A program made the translations under genes and the position numbers. 64,000 bases of DNA from Cryptomeria japonica. Lineage: Eukaryota > Streptophyta > Pinopsida > Cupressales > Cupressaceae. Positions 32,833 through 44,850 of the stretch are shown one piece after another. The notes below the pieces were generated by a model that saw nothing but the letters and a program-made list of their open reading frames with translations, searched no databases and was not told the origin of the DNA. The stretch is taken from contig NC_081407.1 of the NCBI RefSeq assembly GCF_030272615.1, positions 263,610,574 through 263,674,573 on the forward strand, written 5' to 3'. How positions within the stretch are numbered: the stretch's first letter is position 1; every line of letters begins with the position of its first letter.

Positions 32833-34159
32833 AAATACTCAACAAATTGGAATGGAAAACTCACTCAAATAACATAAGTCTATATAGAAAATGCAATAAA
32901 CTAGGCACCAAAACATAACCTTTGTGAACTAAGATTTTACAAAAAAATTGGATAATTTTAATATCTATGTTTAGTAATTTTTAGCAAACCATGACCATCC
33001 TTTTGAAAATTTTAAATATTGATTTTACATAGAAGCAAATTAAAAATAAAATGCTCTTAACTTGTTGATTTTATGAGTAAAATTTGAACACACATAAAGA
33101 AAAAGTGTTCATTTTCATTACAGTAAGAGAACAAAATTAAATCAATGATTAAATGGAAGATTTGAATAATATATTCCTTAAAATAAATAAATAATAATTA
33201 TGATGTACAACACCTTAAGATCATGAAAGACCAAATCTGAAACATGAACACCAATCTACATGAAATATAGAACAACTATGCTAAGAGTAGATTCAATCAA
33301 TTACTCAAAATTTCTTCTTTGATCTCCCAACTTAAAAATGAAGTCTCCAAATCCTCTTTCACCTTTATAATAGGAAAAGTAAATATAAAAAATACAACTC
33401 TAAATCATTCTCACCTTCTCCTTTCATAACTCTTTCTCAAACATAATTCCTAGACTTAAAATATTTGAAAAGCAACAAGAATGTGAAGTATATCTCCTCC
33501 ATAATGTGGCACCATTTTCAATGGAATCAAGGAATTAAAGAAGGTGCAAGAGTGAAAGTGTCTTCTTAATACCTGTTCACACAATTGACACCATCCTTCA
33601 AGAAATTCCACATAAAATTGAAGAATGTCAATTAGGTCCCACTATTAAGACCTTGTCATAAATATGATCATACAAGATTCCCTCCACAACATAACTTCTC
33701 CATACACGGATGTAAGGACTCATTTTTTCATATCATTGCATGGTCCAAAAGTTTGTATTCAATGACAATTAAACACAATTTAAAAAAATACTAGATCTAC
33801 GTTAAAAACATACAACAGACAACCACATGACTAACCTCAAGATCCTCCATCTTCTCCATTATACAAGCACTTTCCATGACTTTCTTCCTAAAAAACAAGA
33901 TTAACTACAAAAAAAATTGAATGTATGAGGAAAATGATCATAAGTCCAAGATAAACCCTCCTATAAGTAAAACCATGGTTTTGATACAAAATGAACATAA
34001 AATGATGCATTGCAAGCACCATAAAGTTTATAATCTAAAATAGTCTTGAACAAGTGCACATGAATCTATACCCATAAATTAGAAACATAACATAATATTT
34101 CCTACATTGGCTCTATGAAGAAAGACATGTACTAATGCTCTGCAAAATGGAAGGATTAG
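32833..34159. other. intergenic, no gene
   Basis: AT-rich sequence right of element X. No frame over 60 codons with recognisable content was found. It may include decayed internal sequence of the neighbouring solo LTR's element, but no primer site was found next to it. Confidence 0.45.
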
Positions 34160-35628
34160 TAAAAGCCTATTTTGATAGCCAAACACACACAAGGAAACAC
34201 AAAAGACAAGAGTTAGTCATTAGTGTTAGCAAATCAAAGATTGAATACTATCCTAAGCAAGCATATCAAGAAAGACACTACTAAACAAATAGAAAGCTTA
34301 AGGAATCTACAAAAAGTAACTAAGCATTTCCATATGCTCTCTACCATGCTGGTAGCTTCTCCTTCCTTGTTCCTCTCCTCTCCAAGTTCCAAATTAGTGT
34401 AGCTCTCAACAACTTTTTGCACTATGGATGCCTTATGGAGATTCAAGATTGAAATGTTTTAGCTATGATATGCAAATGTAAAATAAACTAATTAGACATA
34501 TTATGAAATGAACTAAGATTTATTTTAGTCCAAAATGACAATATATGTTATTTATGCTAAATGCTATTTCTCTAAAATTCACTATAATGTAAATGCATAC
34601 AAGTTTTCAGGATCTGGATTATGAAGAAATGGGTTCTATTTATAGAAAAAATGGAGCAATGGATGGTTGATATTGAGTAATCTCAACAAGGGCCAGGATT
34701 GAATGATATTCAATCCATGTGAGGACTTTCAACCCAATCCCAGGATGACAAGTGTCAATATGGGATAGGTTGAGAGGAGAGGGAAGAAGCATTAAATGCT
34801 TGACATGACCCGAGGGTTAACTTGGGAGGTAAGGTTAAGGTTAGTTTGAGTGAATAAATTCATTATCCAAAGAATAATGCTTTTATCCAATGGATAAAAT
34901 CTTGTGCAAGAGTTAGTGAGGATAACCATGGTCAAAGCAATAAATGCTTGAGGAGACACGCGGGTTACATGAGGGTTGAGTTAGGGGTCAAAGTCCCTAA
35001 CCATGGGTGCAAGTGGATTTAACCATAAATGGTCATGTAAGAGCCATTAATGATCATGTAAGAGCCATTAGTGGTTTGGAAGAATTTAGAGGTTAAATTG
35101 TTGAACACACAAATCATTTAATGCTTTTCAAAGACTTTGAAGTCTTTGAGAAGTGACTCCAAGTTGCTTAGGAATGTGACAATATTTAGGGGATGGATTA
35201 GGCTAATTAGGAAGGGGTTAGAAGAATCTAGAAGGGGGTTAGGATTGCAAGTGGGTTTGGTGGGTGAGAGAAAATAGGATTTTTATTAAAATAAAATTCA
35301 TTTATTTCAATAAATAGGCGCAAGTTGCATTTTTAGGAGAATGCAAGTGGGTTTGGATTTAATTATTTAAATAAATGTTTTATTTAATTTATTTAAAAGA
35401 GGAAAAGGGGATTAAATTGAATAAGTAGGATTTATTCATTTATTTGATTGTGAATTTGGTTTAATGAATTAATTAAAATAAATTGAATAATTTATTTAAT
35501 TAATAGGAGAATATTTTGAAGATGAATTAATTAAATATTAATTTAATTAACTGATGGCTTAGTGGTTTTTTAATCAAATAAATAGCAAATACTCATTTAA
35601 TTAAAATGGACAGATTTTTGTGACTACA
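34160..35628 (-). repeat. diverged solo LTR related to the Tat-type element LTRs
   Basis: On the minus strand it starts TGTAGTCACAAAAATCTGTCC at 35628, like the LTRs at 46812 and 60961. It preserves landmarks in the same order: 'cacttgcattctcc', 'tgacacttgtca', 'gggttgaaagtcctcacatg', the TATA box (plus strand CTATTTATA, 34636-34644) and 'aacttggagaggagaggaac'. The right boundary is sharp; the left boundary is approximate. No internal domain is attached on either side, so it looks like a solo or truncated LTR. Confidence 0.7.
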
Positions 35629-36249
35629 TGTACATATAAGATCTAAAATATTTTTAGCAATATAAAAATCAACACTTAAAAAAAAAAGAATAAAAGAAGA
35701 ACAATAAAGCAGAGTGGCACAAATATATTCCATTAAAAACCAAATATCAAAGACACAAAACTAATATATTTCTAACAATAATAGTCACAATTCAATATCA
35801 AGATTAAAGAATGAACATTAAGATCAATACCTTATTTCTTTATAACCAACATTAAACCATATTCCTCTAAATAAAATATTAAACATAATTTCTATAAATT
35901 GTATATAGTCGAAAATTCTGAAAAAAAACAACTAAGATCCAAATAAATTTTTTAAATATTTCTAATTGAATAATACTTATTTAATATTATTTAATTTTAG
36001 ATGCCATAACAAATATTAATCATATCATTTAAATAAAAATTTAATAAATATACAATCCTGATAAAAACATATACTCTTTTATTTGACAAGAGAGAAAAAG
36101 GAAAGAAAAGAAATTCAGTAAAAATCTCAAGGGAAAAGTTCATTTGCATAGTGAACATTTGCTATCCTCACTTGAAAAGACAACGAATCTGGAAAGATTT
36201 TAGAAAAAATGTCACAAAAGGCAGAAAAATAGGTGAAGTACCTTTGTCA
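35629..36249. other. intergenic, no gene
   Basis: Very AT-rich sequence with no open frame of note. Confidence 0.5.
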
Positions 36250-37383
36250 CCTTAAAAGATGCTTCAATACTAATAATATTATTTTAAGCTATAATATCAT
36301 TTGATTTCTCACTTAGATTCATTATCTTTATTAAAAGTAGCATTAAGAAGCACCACCTACAAGAAGAAGATGACTAACATTTTTTATCTTTTTTAAAATT
36401 ATTTTGCTCGCTGTCCGAGGTAGGGTATGTATGAACTTTTGAAGTGATGTAATGACAAATAATTTATACTCTTGAAAGAGAAATTACAAGTTTAAGTGCT
36501 ATAGAATTAAGGTTATATATATATATATATATATATATATCATGCATTTGATTATGAAAATATAATGTACGTCTCATATTTTAAATATAATTAGATCCAT
36601 CTTTTCAAGTTTTCCTTCCTTTACTTTAATCTCAACGATTACAAAACGACAGTATTAATATGAAATCTAATGTCTTAAAAATGACTATTTCTTTTCCTTC
36701 CTTTCATTTCATCTCCAGATAACATTGGTATGTGTAGATCTGCAAATTCAATTTCTTACAAAATGACAACATTGTTTTGTGTAGTACTGTAAATCATGCA
36801 TAATATGATATGAAAAATAATATCAAAGAAAGACACTTAAATACTAATAATACTGTAAATTCTACACACTATTAAAAGAGATTTAATACTAATAATATTA
36901 TTTGACTTCTTATTTAAATTTATTATCTTTATTAAAAGATGCTTTTAAGACATGTCAAAAAGTCTATCATGAATGAGTTAAAGTTTGGCAGTGTACATAG
37001 AAGAAGATGACTCATGTTTTATCTTTTTCTTTTCTAATTTGTTTTTTCATTTTACAGTGGGTAAGATATTTATGAACTGTTGATCATGAATTAGTTAAGT
37101 TTGTAGTGTACAAATCTCACAAGAAAATGATTCATGTTTAACCTTTTCCTTGTCTAATTTGCTATTTGAATTGGTCCTTTACTTTAGAAAGACTAGTTAA
37201 AATTCAAGTTCTATAGAATATGTGAATCTTATAATTGAGTATGGAGATAAAATATATGTGTCTCATATTTGAAATATGATCAGATTCATTCTTTCTTTTA
37301 CTTCTTTACCTTTCATCTCTATAATTACAAAATAACAACATTGATATTTATTGCACTATAAATCCAATCTCTTAAAAAATGAC
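36250..37383. repeat. imperfect direct duplication upstream of the O-methyltransferase gene
   Basis: Blocks in 36250-36800 recur in order at 36850-37383 and, beyond LINE-B, at 41187-41275. Examples are 'atactaataatattatttga/ttt', 'attatctttattaaaag', 'agaagaagatgact', 'tctcatatttgaaatat', 'aattacaaaa.ac.acattgatat', 'tcttaaaaa(a)tgac' and 'tgcagatctgcaaat..atttcttacaaaatgacaa'. The offset is roughly 600-690 bp. An (AT)n microsatellite lies at 36514-36540. Confidence 0.65.
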
Positions 37384-39437
37384 AATCTCCTCTTGGATGC
37401 AGCTAAAGTAAAGGAAGCATCTAATCTAAACCTTCTATTAGATTCTTATGAAAAGGCTTCAGGACAAATAAGAAACAAAGAAAAATTCAAAGTTTTCTTT
37501 TTCTCCACTCCAAACCACTTACGGGCTAAGATTCTAATAATCATGGATTGCAGAGTAGGATCTCTCCCATGTACTCATTTGGGCATCCCAATAGATCGGG
37601 GACTAAGGAATACAAAATTATAGGAACCTCTAAAGTTAAAAATGGAACATATTTCAAACTCCTAGAAAGGGAAGTGGTTATCATGGGTTGGAAGACTGGT
37701 AATGATTCAAGCAGTGATCTCGACCCTACCTATCTACTTATTATCTATCTTATCTCTAACAGCTAGTGCAAATCCCTTCATAATTATGAAGATGCGAAAT
37801 TTCTTTTGGCAAAACATTGAGGAAAAGCACAGAATTGCCTTAATTGTCTGGGATAAAATAATCAAACCCAAGACAATGGGGGTTTAGGTATAAAGGATCT
37901 AAAATTGCAAAATAAAGCCCTAGGGGAAAAACTAGCCTGAAAGTTTATTAAAAACCTTAACTCAACATGGGTAAGAATGCTCGCATCCAAATATTTATCA
38001 GATCAAGATCCATTGAATTTGTTGAGAATAAACAATCATCTTAAGGGATCAAGAACTTGGAACTTTATTATGTCTTGCAGAAAACTGATTTCAAACTCAG
38101 TCTCTTGGGATATCCATGATGGATCATCTAGCTTCTTTTGGGATGACTCATGGGGTGGATATCCCTCCATTGCTAATTTACTCAATATTCCAATATCAGA
38201 GCACTGGTTCAAACAACAATGGGGCGATCGAGTCAGTGACTACAAAAGAGTGGATAGCACATCAAATATTCAAAGTTGGAGGTGGAAACCGGTGGTAGGA
38301 TTGCCAATCCCAGGAGAAGAATTAGAACAACTTTTAGATCTCTTGAAAGCAAGAAATATCAACCCTAGAAGAGGAAAATATACTCTAATTTGGGTAGCCT
38401 CCAAAACAGGGCAGTATAATTCTAAAGATGGCTACAAAGTCCTAGTCAATAATTCTAATCAAGAAAAGCAGGATATCCCAACTAAGCTATTTTGGAGCAG
38501 TAATATCATCCCAAAAGCAAGGATTTTTGCGTGGCTAGCATTCCAAAAAATTTTCACCCAAATGGGGTATGAAGGGCCATCGAGATGCATAATCTGTAAA
38601 GCTCAGGCAGAGTCAATGAATCACCTCCTCTTGAATTGCCCCTTTGCCTCTAAATGCTAGCATTGGCTCTATATTAAACTAGGGTGGATCATAGCTTTGT
38701 CGAATGACATTATTTCTCTTTTTAAATGTTGGCCTCTCCCAATGAAAGAAAGCACTTTAAGCCAAATAATGGAAATATCCCCATCATGCCTTGTTTGGCA
38801 AATTTGGAAAGAAAGGAATCAAAGGCTCTTTGAAAACAAAGCCAGAAGGTTTGAATCAATCCTAAACTCAATAGAAATGACAATTGTAGACAAAGTAAAC
38901 TACAAAATAGCTTTCTCATTGGAGTCTCACAAAATCTTCTCTTCTTGGGATGAAAGCATTAAGAATAATTGGCTAGGAATTAGGATTCCCCCCTCTTTTG
39001 GACAAAAATCCAAATCTAGAAAGGAAGCTATTTGGTCCCCTCCAAAGCCAGGCTGGTTAAAATTAAATTTTCATGGTGCATCTAAAGGCAATCTAGGTCC
39101 TTCAGGTATAGGATATGTGATTAGAGACCACTCAGGCTCAATCATAGGGAAAATGGCTAAGCCAATGCCACCAGACAATAATAATATTGCAGAATTTAAA
39201 GCCTTGCAACTAGGACTGATGGATTGCATTAAGCATGGTTTAAGAAACATCACTGTGGAGGGAGATTCAGAGATAGCAACCAATGCAATCAAAAGGAAAA
39301 AAAACCCCAAATTGGTGGCTATAGGCAATCTTAGACAACATTTCAGAAAATTTGGCAAAATTGGAGCAATACGAAGCAAAGCATATCTTCAAAGAAGCAA
39401 ACTCAGAAGCAGATGCCCTCTCTAAATTAGCAGCATA
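37384..39437 (+). pseudogene. LINE-B ORF2 C-terminal part: RT end, zf-RVT, RNase H
   Basis: The RT remainder (LLLDAAKVKEA, FKVFFFSTPN, THLGIPIDRG, VMIQAVISTLPIYLLS) runs in one frame with two stops to 37887. One G missing from a G-run near 37880 then shifts the frame. Next come IKDLKLQNKALGEKLAWKF, SFFWDDSW and the zf-RVT cluster RCIICKAQAESMNHLLLNC, with a stop at about 38658, followed by WQIWKERNQRLFE. The RNase H domain starts WLKLNFHGASKGNLGPSG, where the first catalytic Asp is His. The other motifs AEFKALQLGL and VEGDSEIA remain. A second frameshift near 39360 leads to ANSEADALSKLAA and the stop at 39437. Confidence 0.85.
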
Positions 39438-39627
39438 GGGCATTTTTATTCATTGGTGGGCCCAGTGTCTCAAATAGCTTGCTCATCCAGGATAGGCTAA
39501 ATTTTGCAGATAGTGTCCGTTGGTTTTGGTGAGCGATAGGCATGGCTATAACTATAAGTGAGTAGAACTAGTAGAGGCTTCGTTCGTCAATTAAAGTTAA
39601 GGCTTATCTAAGGCGCTCAATTGGGGA

Positions 39628-40810
39628 ATGACTACATTTTTTGAATTCAAATGTTTACCTCATTTTGGCAATAAAGAGGGCCCGCTAGTAGTGGCATCAT
39701 TACTAAAGGCATCTCAAATCAAGACTTACCTTTTCCACTTCTCCAAAACTAGCTGGATAGCCGTCATCTCGTGTTTTAAGGCATGTGTTGTCAACGGGAC
39801 AACCACCATTCAGAGTTAGGGAGATTTGGCATGTTCTAAGACAAATATTTTTCGCCACCTTTGCAGGCAAATTTAATGCAGGAAACTCCTCATTATTAGG
39901 CTTTAAAGAGAGTGCCCACCAGGCTCTTCTTTGTGTAAACTACAAGCCTTCAAAATTTCCTAGCCTACTAAAATCTTATCAGAGATTAATCTAAATTATT
40001 CCCTCCTCCTGCCCGAAGCATCTGCAATATTCAGTCATGTCTAGAGAGAAATTGTATGGGTTCATCATGAGTGTTTACCCAAGGCCTACTTCTTGCTTTG
40101 GAGCAGATACTCCTATTTCTCTATCGGCCTTGACGCGCCAAGTTTCGTTCAGGAAAATAACAGACCTAAGGTTGAAGCGAGACTTATTTATCTCAGATCC
40201 TTCGGTCATCTTGGCAGTTAAAATGATCATAGGCAGTGGGCATTTGAACAGGGAAGAATACCCTCGAGACAACACAAGTATATCATCCAGGTTCGTCGTC
40301 TCGTTGTTGGACTTGAAAATGGCCAAACAAGCCATATGGAGCCTTACAAAGAAACTATTCCCAGAGGAAATACTGCAAGAATTTCAAGAAATTCTTAACA
40401 AGGCGTTGCATGATTAAGGGGCCCCTCGACCATGTGAGAGAATTCTGTTTAATGTCCCCAGGGAGCTAGTAAAGTATTACCCTTTTTTGTTAGATCTGAA
40501 AGGTAAGGAGTTGGACAAACATAGAGCATTTGTTGGGGTGGGGCTTGGATTCCTTAAGTGGCGCCTCATGGGCGAGAATCCAGAAGAATTAGGGAGAGAG
40601 GAAGAACTTATTTCTTTTGCAAGGTTGAATGAAATTCTACCTCCTAACATGGAAAATGAGGAACCCTAGGCTGATCAGGGAAGGGGAGGTGGTGGTAGAA
40701 GAGTAGGTCGTGGGACTGGTCGCGAATGAGGCAGACCTCTATAAAGAGGTCGAGGTCAAGGAAGAGGAAGACCATTGACTCCCCTTGCCACGCCCCTGGA
40801 TGAAGTTTGA
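39628..40810 (+). pseudogene. unrecognised third ORF downstream of ORF2 in LINE-B
   Basis: An almost continuous coding-like frame of about 390 codons: frame 1 from MTTFFEFKCLPHF at 39628 to about 39790, then one frameshift into frame 3 up to a stop at 40808-40810. In-frame stops lie at about 39992, 40415 and 40667 and in the tail. The middle reads like a globular protein (LDLKMAKQAIWSLTKKLFPEE, VPRELVKYYPFLLDLKGKEL). The C-terminus is Gly/Arg-rich (GRGGGGRRVGRGTGR, RGRGQGRGR), a pattern common in RNA-binding proteins. It lies 190 bp after ORF2 and inside the LINE's target duplications. No domain recognised. Confidence 0.5.
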
Positions 40811-41176
40811 AAGATAGGTGTCATATATTGGTTATGCTTTTAGACATTTTGATGGTTTTTGATGGATACTGGTGTTGTTAATGTTTTGGCTAATAGACAT
40901 GTTTTAACTTTCTGTTTAATTAGTGGATTGAGATTCTGCAACATAAAAACTTATATCTGATAGTTAATTTTGATCTTTGATATCATAAACATTGATAGTC
41001 TTTTTGAAATTATGGAAGATGATGTATAGGGTTTGCTATGTTTTGAAATCTATTCTCGACAATGCAGGGAAGGGTTTCATTTCCATATATCTGATTTATG
41101 ATCCCTCATCTCTCATGTATGTATACTCTGTTTACCTAAAATCAATATAATACGGCTCTGCCTTTACTGATAAAAA
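40811..41176 (+). other. LINE-B 3' UTR and poly-A tail
   Basis: T-rich non-coding sequence ending AATATAATACGGCTCTGCC, TTTACTGAT and an A-run, a form characteristic of plant L1 3' ends. Confidence 0.75.
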
Positions 41177-41362
41177 AAAAAATGACTACTCTTTATTCCT
41201 ATCCTTTCATCTCCAGAACATTCGTATATGCAGATCTGCAAATCTGATTTATTACAAAATGACAAGTGTACTAGTGCAAATCTGAGAAGATTGGGCCCAT
41301 GATCTCACATACATGAAACGTGAGGAAGCATCTCTCAATACTACCTTCATACAGTTTTTCTC

Positions 41363-41369
41363 TATAAAT
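41363..41369 (+). promoter_or_regulatory. TATA box of the O-methyltransferase gene
   Basis: TATAAAT within TTCTCTATAAATTGTG lies 43 bp before the ATG at 41412. It predicts transcription start near 41393-41398, downstream of the earlier in-frame ATG at 41313. That argues for 41412 as the real start codon. The LINE-B insertion ends ~185 bp upstream of the box. Confidence 0.65.
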
Positions 41370-41411
41370 TGTGATTCAATCATTCCAAACTCTTCAACTC
41401 ACATTAGGAAA

Positions 41412-42245
41412 ATGGAAGCCCATCTCCACCTTTATGAGATAATGCTTTCTGCTGCAAAGCCCATGGCTCTCAAAGCTGTTGTATTGCTTAACATCCCACA
41501 TATTATAGCTACACATGGCAGAGAAAATCCTCTCTCTGTGGATGAAATCGCTGAACATATTTCTGCCCCCATAGAAAATAAGGTTCCACAGAAGGAATAC
41601 TTGTCTAGGATTCTGAGATTGTTGGCTTCTTGTGGGGTCTTCACTGAAGATGTAGATGAGCAAACCAAGCAAAGGAAATATGGGCTGAACAGTGTTTCAA
41701 AATTGCTTGTGAAGGAAGAAAAGAGGGATTCCTGCGTGCCATTTCTGATGTTGGTGACAGAGAAAGTTTATGTGGATCCTCAACACCATTTTCATGATGC
41801 TGTCTTGGAAGGGTGTCATCCCTTTATCAAAGTCCATGGCATGAGTCCCTGGGAATATGTGGGTACAAATGCTGAAGCCAACAAGCTTTTTAACGAGGGC
41901 ATGGCCTGCCATACAAAAGATATCATGGCTTCTGTGGTGAAGATGTATGATGGGTTCAGGAGTGTAGGGACTGTTGTGGATATAGGTGGAGGAGTTGGCG
42001 CTGCATTGTCTGTAATACTTGCTCAACATCCACATATAAAGGGCATTAATTTTGATTTGCCCCATGTCATTGCTACTGTACCTTCCATAGCAGGTGAGCA
42101 ATTTCATCATGTAAACAACACATTTTAAGCTTTGAATTGTTTAAATAGTTTGTTTGAAGTTATTCTAGCTTATTCAATAAGATCCACCTATTAGCCTGGT
42201 TTCAGATGAGCCACTTCAAGAAATCAGAACATAAAATGTTGTTTA

Positions 42246-42281
<36 letters not shown>

Positions 42282-43259
42282 AAACGAAGTTATTTAAGGA
42301 GGAAAAGTCTATTGTGATCCAATCCTATCAAAGAATTATTGTATATAAATTTACCATTTAAAATAGATAAATAAATTTCATTGATTGTGGTGGTTTGATG
42401 ATAGTTAGATATATTATTATGCTCGAAGGCACATGTTCAATTTTCATTTAATAAATATTTTCATGAAGTGTATGTAATCTATTATTAATCTGTGTGTGAG
42501 AGAGTATGAGAGAGATCTTATATGCTTTTACCAAAGCCATATAAGAAATTGTTTTAGATTATTAAATTGTTAGAAATAAAAATCTATTATTATAAAATGT
42601 GTTTGTGTGTGTGATATAAATTATATATTGTTACATAAATAAATTTATAAGTATGTAATTTTTGTTTTTTGTTAATAAATTTGTAATTTTTATTCATTAT
42701 TTTTTAATTACAGGAGTGGAGCGTGTTGGTGGAAACATGTTTGACAAAATTCCTTGCGGGGATATAATTTTCATGAAGGTAAAAGTTTAAATTGCATTAA
42801 GAGAAAACATGCACTTTAGTCTCACATGACTTCTTATCATTCTTTATTACATCTTGACAATATGTTTGTTTAGAGGCTCATAGAGGTTCTTTTATGACTT
42901 CTTCTATTTCTTTGATACATCAATATTATATTTTCTGAAAGATTAAATTATTATATTTATTGCAGTGGATTTTACATGATTGGGATGATGAGACCTGTAT
43001 TAAAATTTTGAAGAAGATCTATGAAGCAACACCAAAAGATGGGAAGGTCCTAATCATTGAAGCACCACTTGATGGTTCTCAAGGAAACATAAATCGACTA
43101 GGATTATTGTTTGACATACACATGACAATCTATACTATGGGTGGAAAGGAGAGAAGTGAGGAAGAATTCAACCAACTATTTTTCAAAGTAGGATTTAAGA
43201 GCTACAACATCATTAAACTACCTTTTCTCCAAGTACTTATCGAAGTATCTAAGTCTTGA
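41412..43259 (+). CDS. class I (COMT/AEOMT-type) S-adenosylmethionine-dependent O-methyltransferase, three exons
   Basis: Exons 41412-42093, 42714-42778 and 42966-43259 join to 346 residues. The donors are GCAG|GTGAGC and GAAG|GTAAAA; the acceptors are TTACAG|GA and TTGCAG|TGG. The N-terminal dimerisation part (MEAHLHLYEIMLSAAKPMAL) precedes the SAM-binding motif VVDIGGGVGAALSVI near residue 182 and FDLPHVIA. The exon 2/3 junction rebuilds IFMK+WILHDWDDETC, containing the family's catalytic His. GKVLIIEAP and GGKERSEEEF carry the expected acidic residues. Such enzymes methylate caffeoyl, flavonoid or related phenolics in the cytosol; the substrate cannot be told here. The frame is intact and slightly short of the usual ~360 residues. 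The start at 41412 was preferred over 41313 because of the TATA box. Intron 1 (620 bp) holds an (AT)n tract at about 42249-42279. Confidence 0.9.
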
Positions 43260-44417
43260 AGCATGCCTAAGATAGCATAATTTTATATGTCTTTTAGCAA
43301 TTCTAGAAATATATCTATCTTAAGATATACTTTTATCGAAATCTTAAGTAACTATTTTAAAATGTTGTTTCCTTATGTTATGATGTTGAGTTGCAAAGAA
43401 AATGATGTTAAGTTGTAAGAGTATTTTGATTAAAAATATTTTTATATGAGTAAGGGTATGTTGTTTATTAGATGTTTTTGATTCAATGTTAGCATATCTT
43501 CTTTTCTATGTTTTTTTTTTTTTTTTCAATTTAATGGTGAAAATTGTATAGTTGTATGTAATAAATGGCTAGTGTATAAGTAGTATATATATTTTTTCAT
43601 AAATGTTGAAAAAATAACATGGGTCTTGATTAGCTCCAACTTCCTACATCCCAAGAAACATTAAATTTCTTGTTCTCCACCTTAGATTGAAATCATGATA
43701 CAAAATTGATCTTCCCCATTAAAATCAAATTTAAAAATTAAGCTAGCTTCTTTTGCATTCTCCATCTCAAATCAAAATTGTGTTGTAAAATTGATCCACA
43801 TCCTTTAAAATTCAAATTCTATACTTTATACACATTTCATTCTCTTTGGATTAATTGTTTTCCATTGTCTTAATCTCAAAACAAATTTCTAAGTTGAATA
43901 GTCTAAATTATACCATATGTAATTAATTATAGACCACAATAAACTAGTCAAATCTAATCAGATTATAAAAATTAACCAAATGAAAATATGATATATTTAT
44001 TTAATTAATTAACATTTAATTCAAGTCAATCTAATTATTTAAACTAATTAATTATTACATATAAATAATTACTTAAATAGTAGTGTATGTATGGTAGGTA
44101 GTACAATATTTATACAATGATTATTATATAAAAGGACATTTTTATGAAAAAAAGAATATTATGAGTATTGGCTGATTTCAACTTCTTCCATTTCAAGAAC
44201 TTTCATATTTTTTTTTTTCCATATCTAGATCAAAATTATGATAATTGATCATACACATAATTGGACTTATTCTCTCCCCTTCCCATTAACATTTACCACT
44301 AATTTAAAAATTTGAACACAAAATATTTTAAATTATATACTAAATTTTTATATAATATTTGTGTTTATGTAATCTTAAAAAAATACCTTGCCTTTTTATT
44401 TTTAAGTTCTCTTTGTT
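43260..44417. other. intergenic downstream of the O-methyltransferase, no gene
   Basis: AT-rich 3' flank with T-runs (43510-43525, 44211-44220) and no open frame of interest. Confidence 0.55.
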
Positions 44418-44850
44418 GGAACACTTCAATATACTAAGAGGGGGTGGGGGTGAACCATTATATTTTTAAATTTATAAACTTTATATTGAATCACAACTAG
44501 TTAGGAGCATTAATATCATAATCATACTACAGAAGAATACATAATTCCAAATTTAGCATGGAAATCCTAGATAAGAAAAACCATGGTGATCAAGCTACTT
44601 GGATCCCCTGCCCAAATTCACCTCATAAAATGAACAAAGGATTGCAATTAGTTATGCAAGTGCCAACCTTGAAGAGACCACAATCCCCTCACCGATACGT
44701 CAATTTGCATATCAACCCAAGAGGAGTACAATCCCCTTCACTTGATCAAGCACCAACTGTATACAAATCAGAAGGCAACAACCTTATTCAAATTGTAATG
44801 CACCGTATGAAGGACCAAGGAAAAACTTGGTAGAATAACTTTATTTTTAA
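44418..44850 (-). repeat. possible diverged copia LTR remnant
   Basis: 'tactaagaggggg.gggggtgaacc' followed ~100 bp later by 'catggaaatcc..gaaaaaccatggtg' parallels the order in the copia LTR at 13660-14015 ('tactgagaggg..ggtgaatc', 'catggaaatcc..ggaaaaaccatggtgg'). The rest is too diverged to align by eye. The 91-codon frame at 44558-44833 lies inside this remnant and is probably not a gene. Confidence 0.4.

Larger units (their letters stand above)
37384..41176 (+). mobile_element. LINE-B, 5'-truncated L1-type element with RNase H domain
   Basis: It begins inside the RT domain just after the active site and ends in the typical plant L1 tail CTTTACTGATAAAAAAAAAAA. AAAAAATGAC occurs at both ends (37374-37383 and 41177-41186), a target duplication of at least 10 bp partly merged with the poly-A tail. 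The paralogous sequence at about 36670-36700 shows the uninterrupted site. Contents: RT C-terminus, zf-RVT, RNase H and a further downstream ORF. It is inactive by truncation, stops and frameshifts. Confidence 0.88.

Noticed and set aside
36514-36540. (AT)n run as a possible regulatory site
   Set aside because: A simple microsatellite; a similar run occurs in intron 1 of the O-methyltransferase and neither shows further structure.
41313-41411. 33-residue N-terminal extension of the O-methyltransferase
   Set aside because: A TATA box lies within it and the family N-terminus aligns with the Met at 41412.
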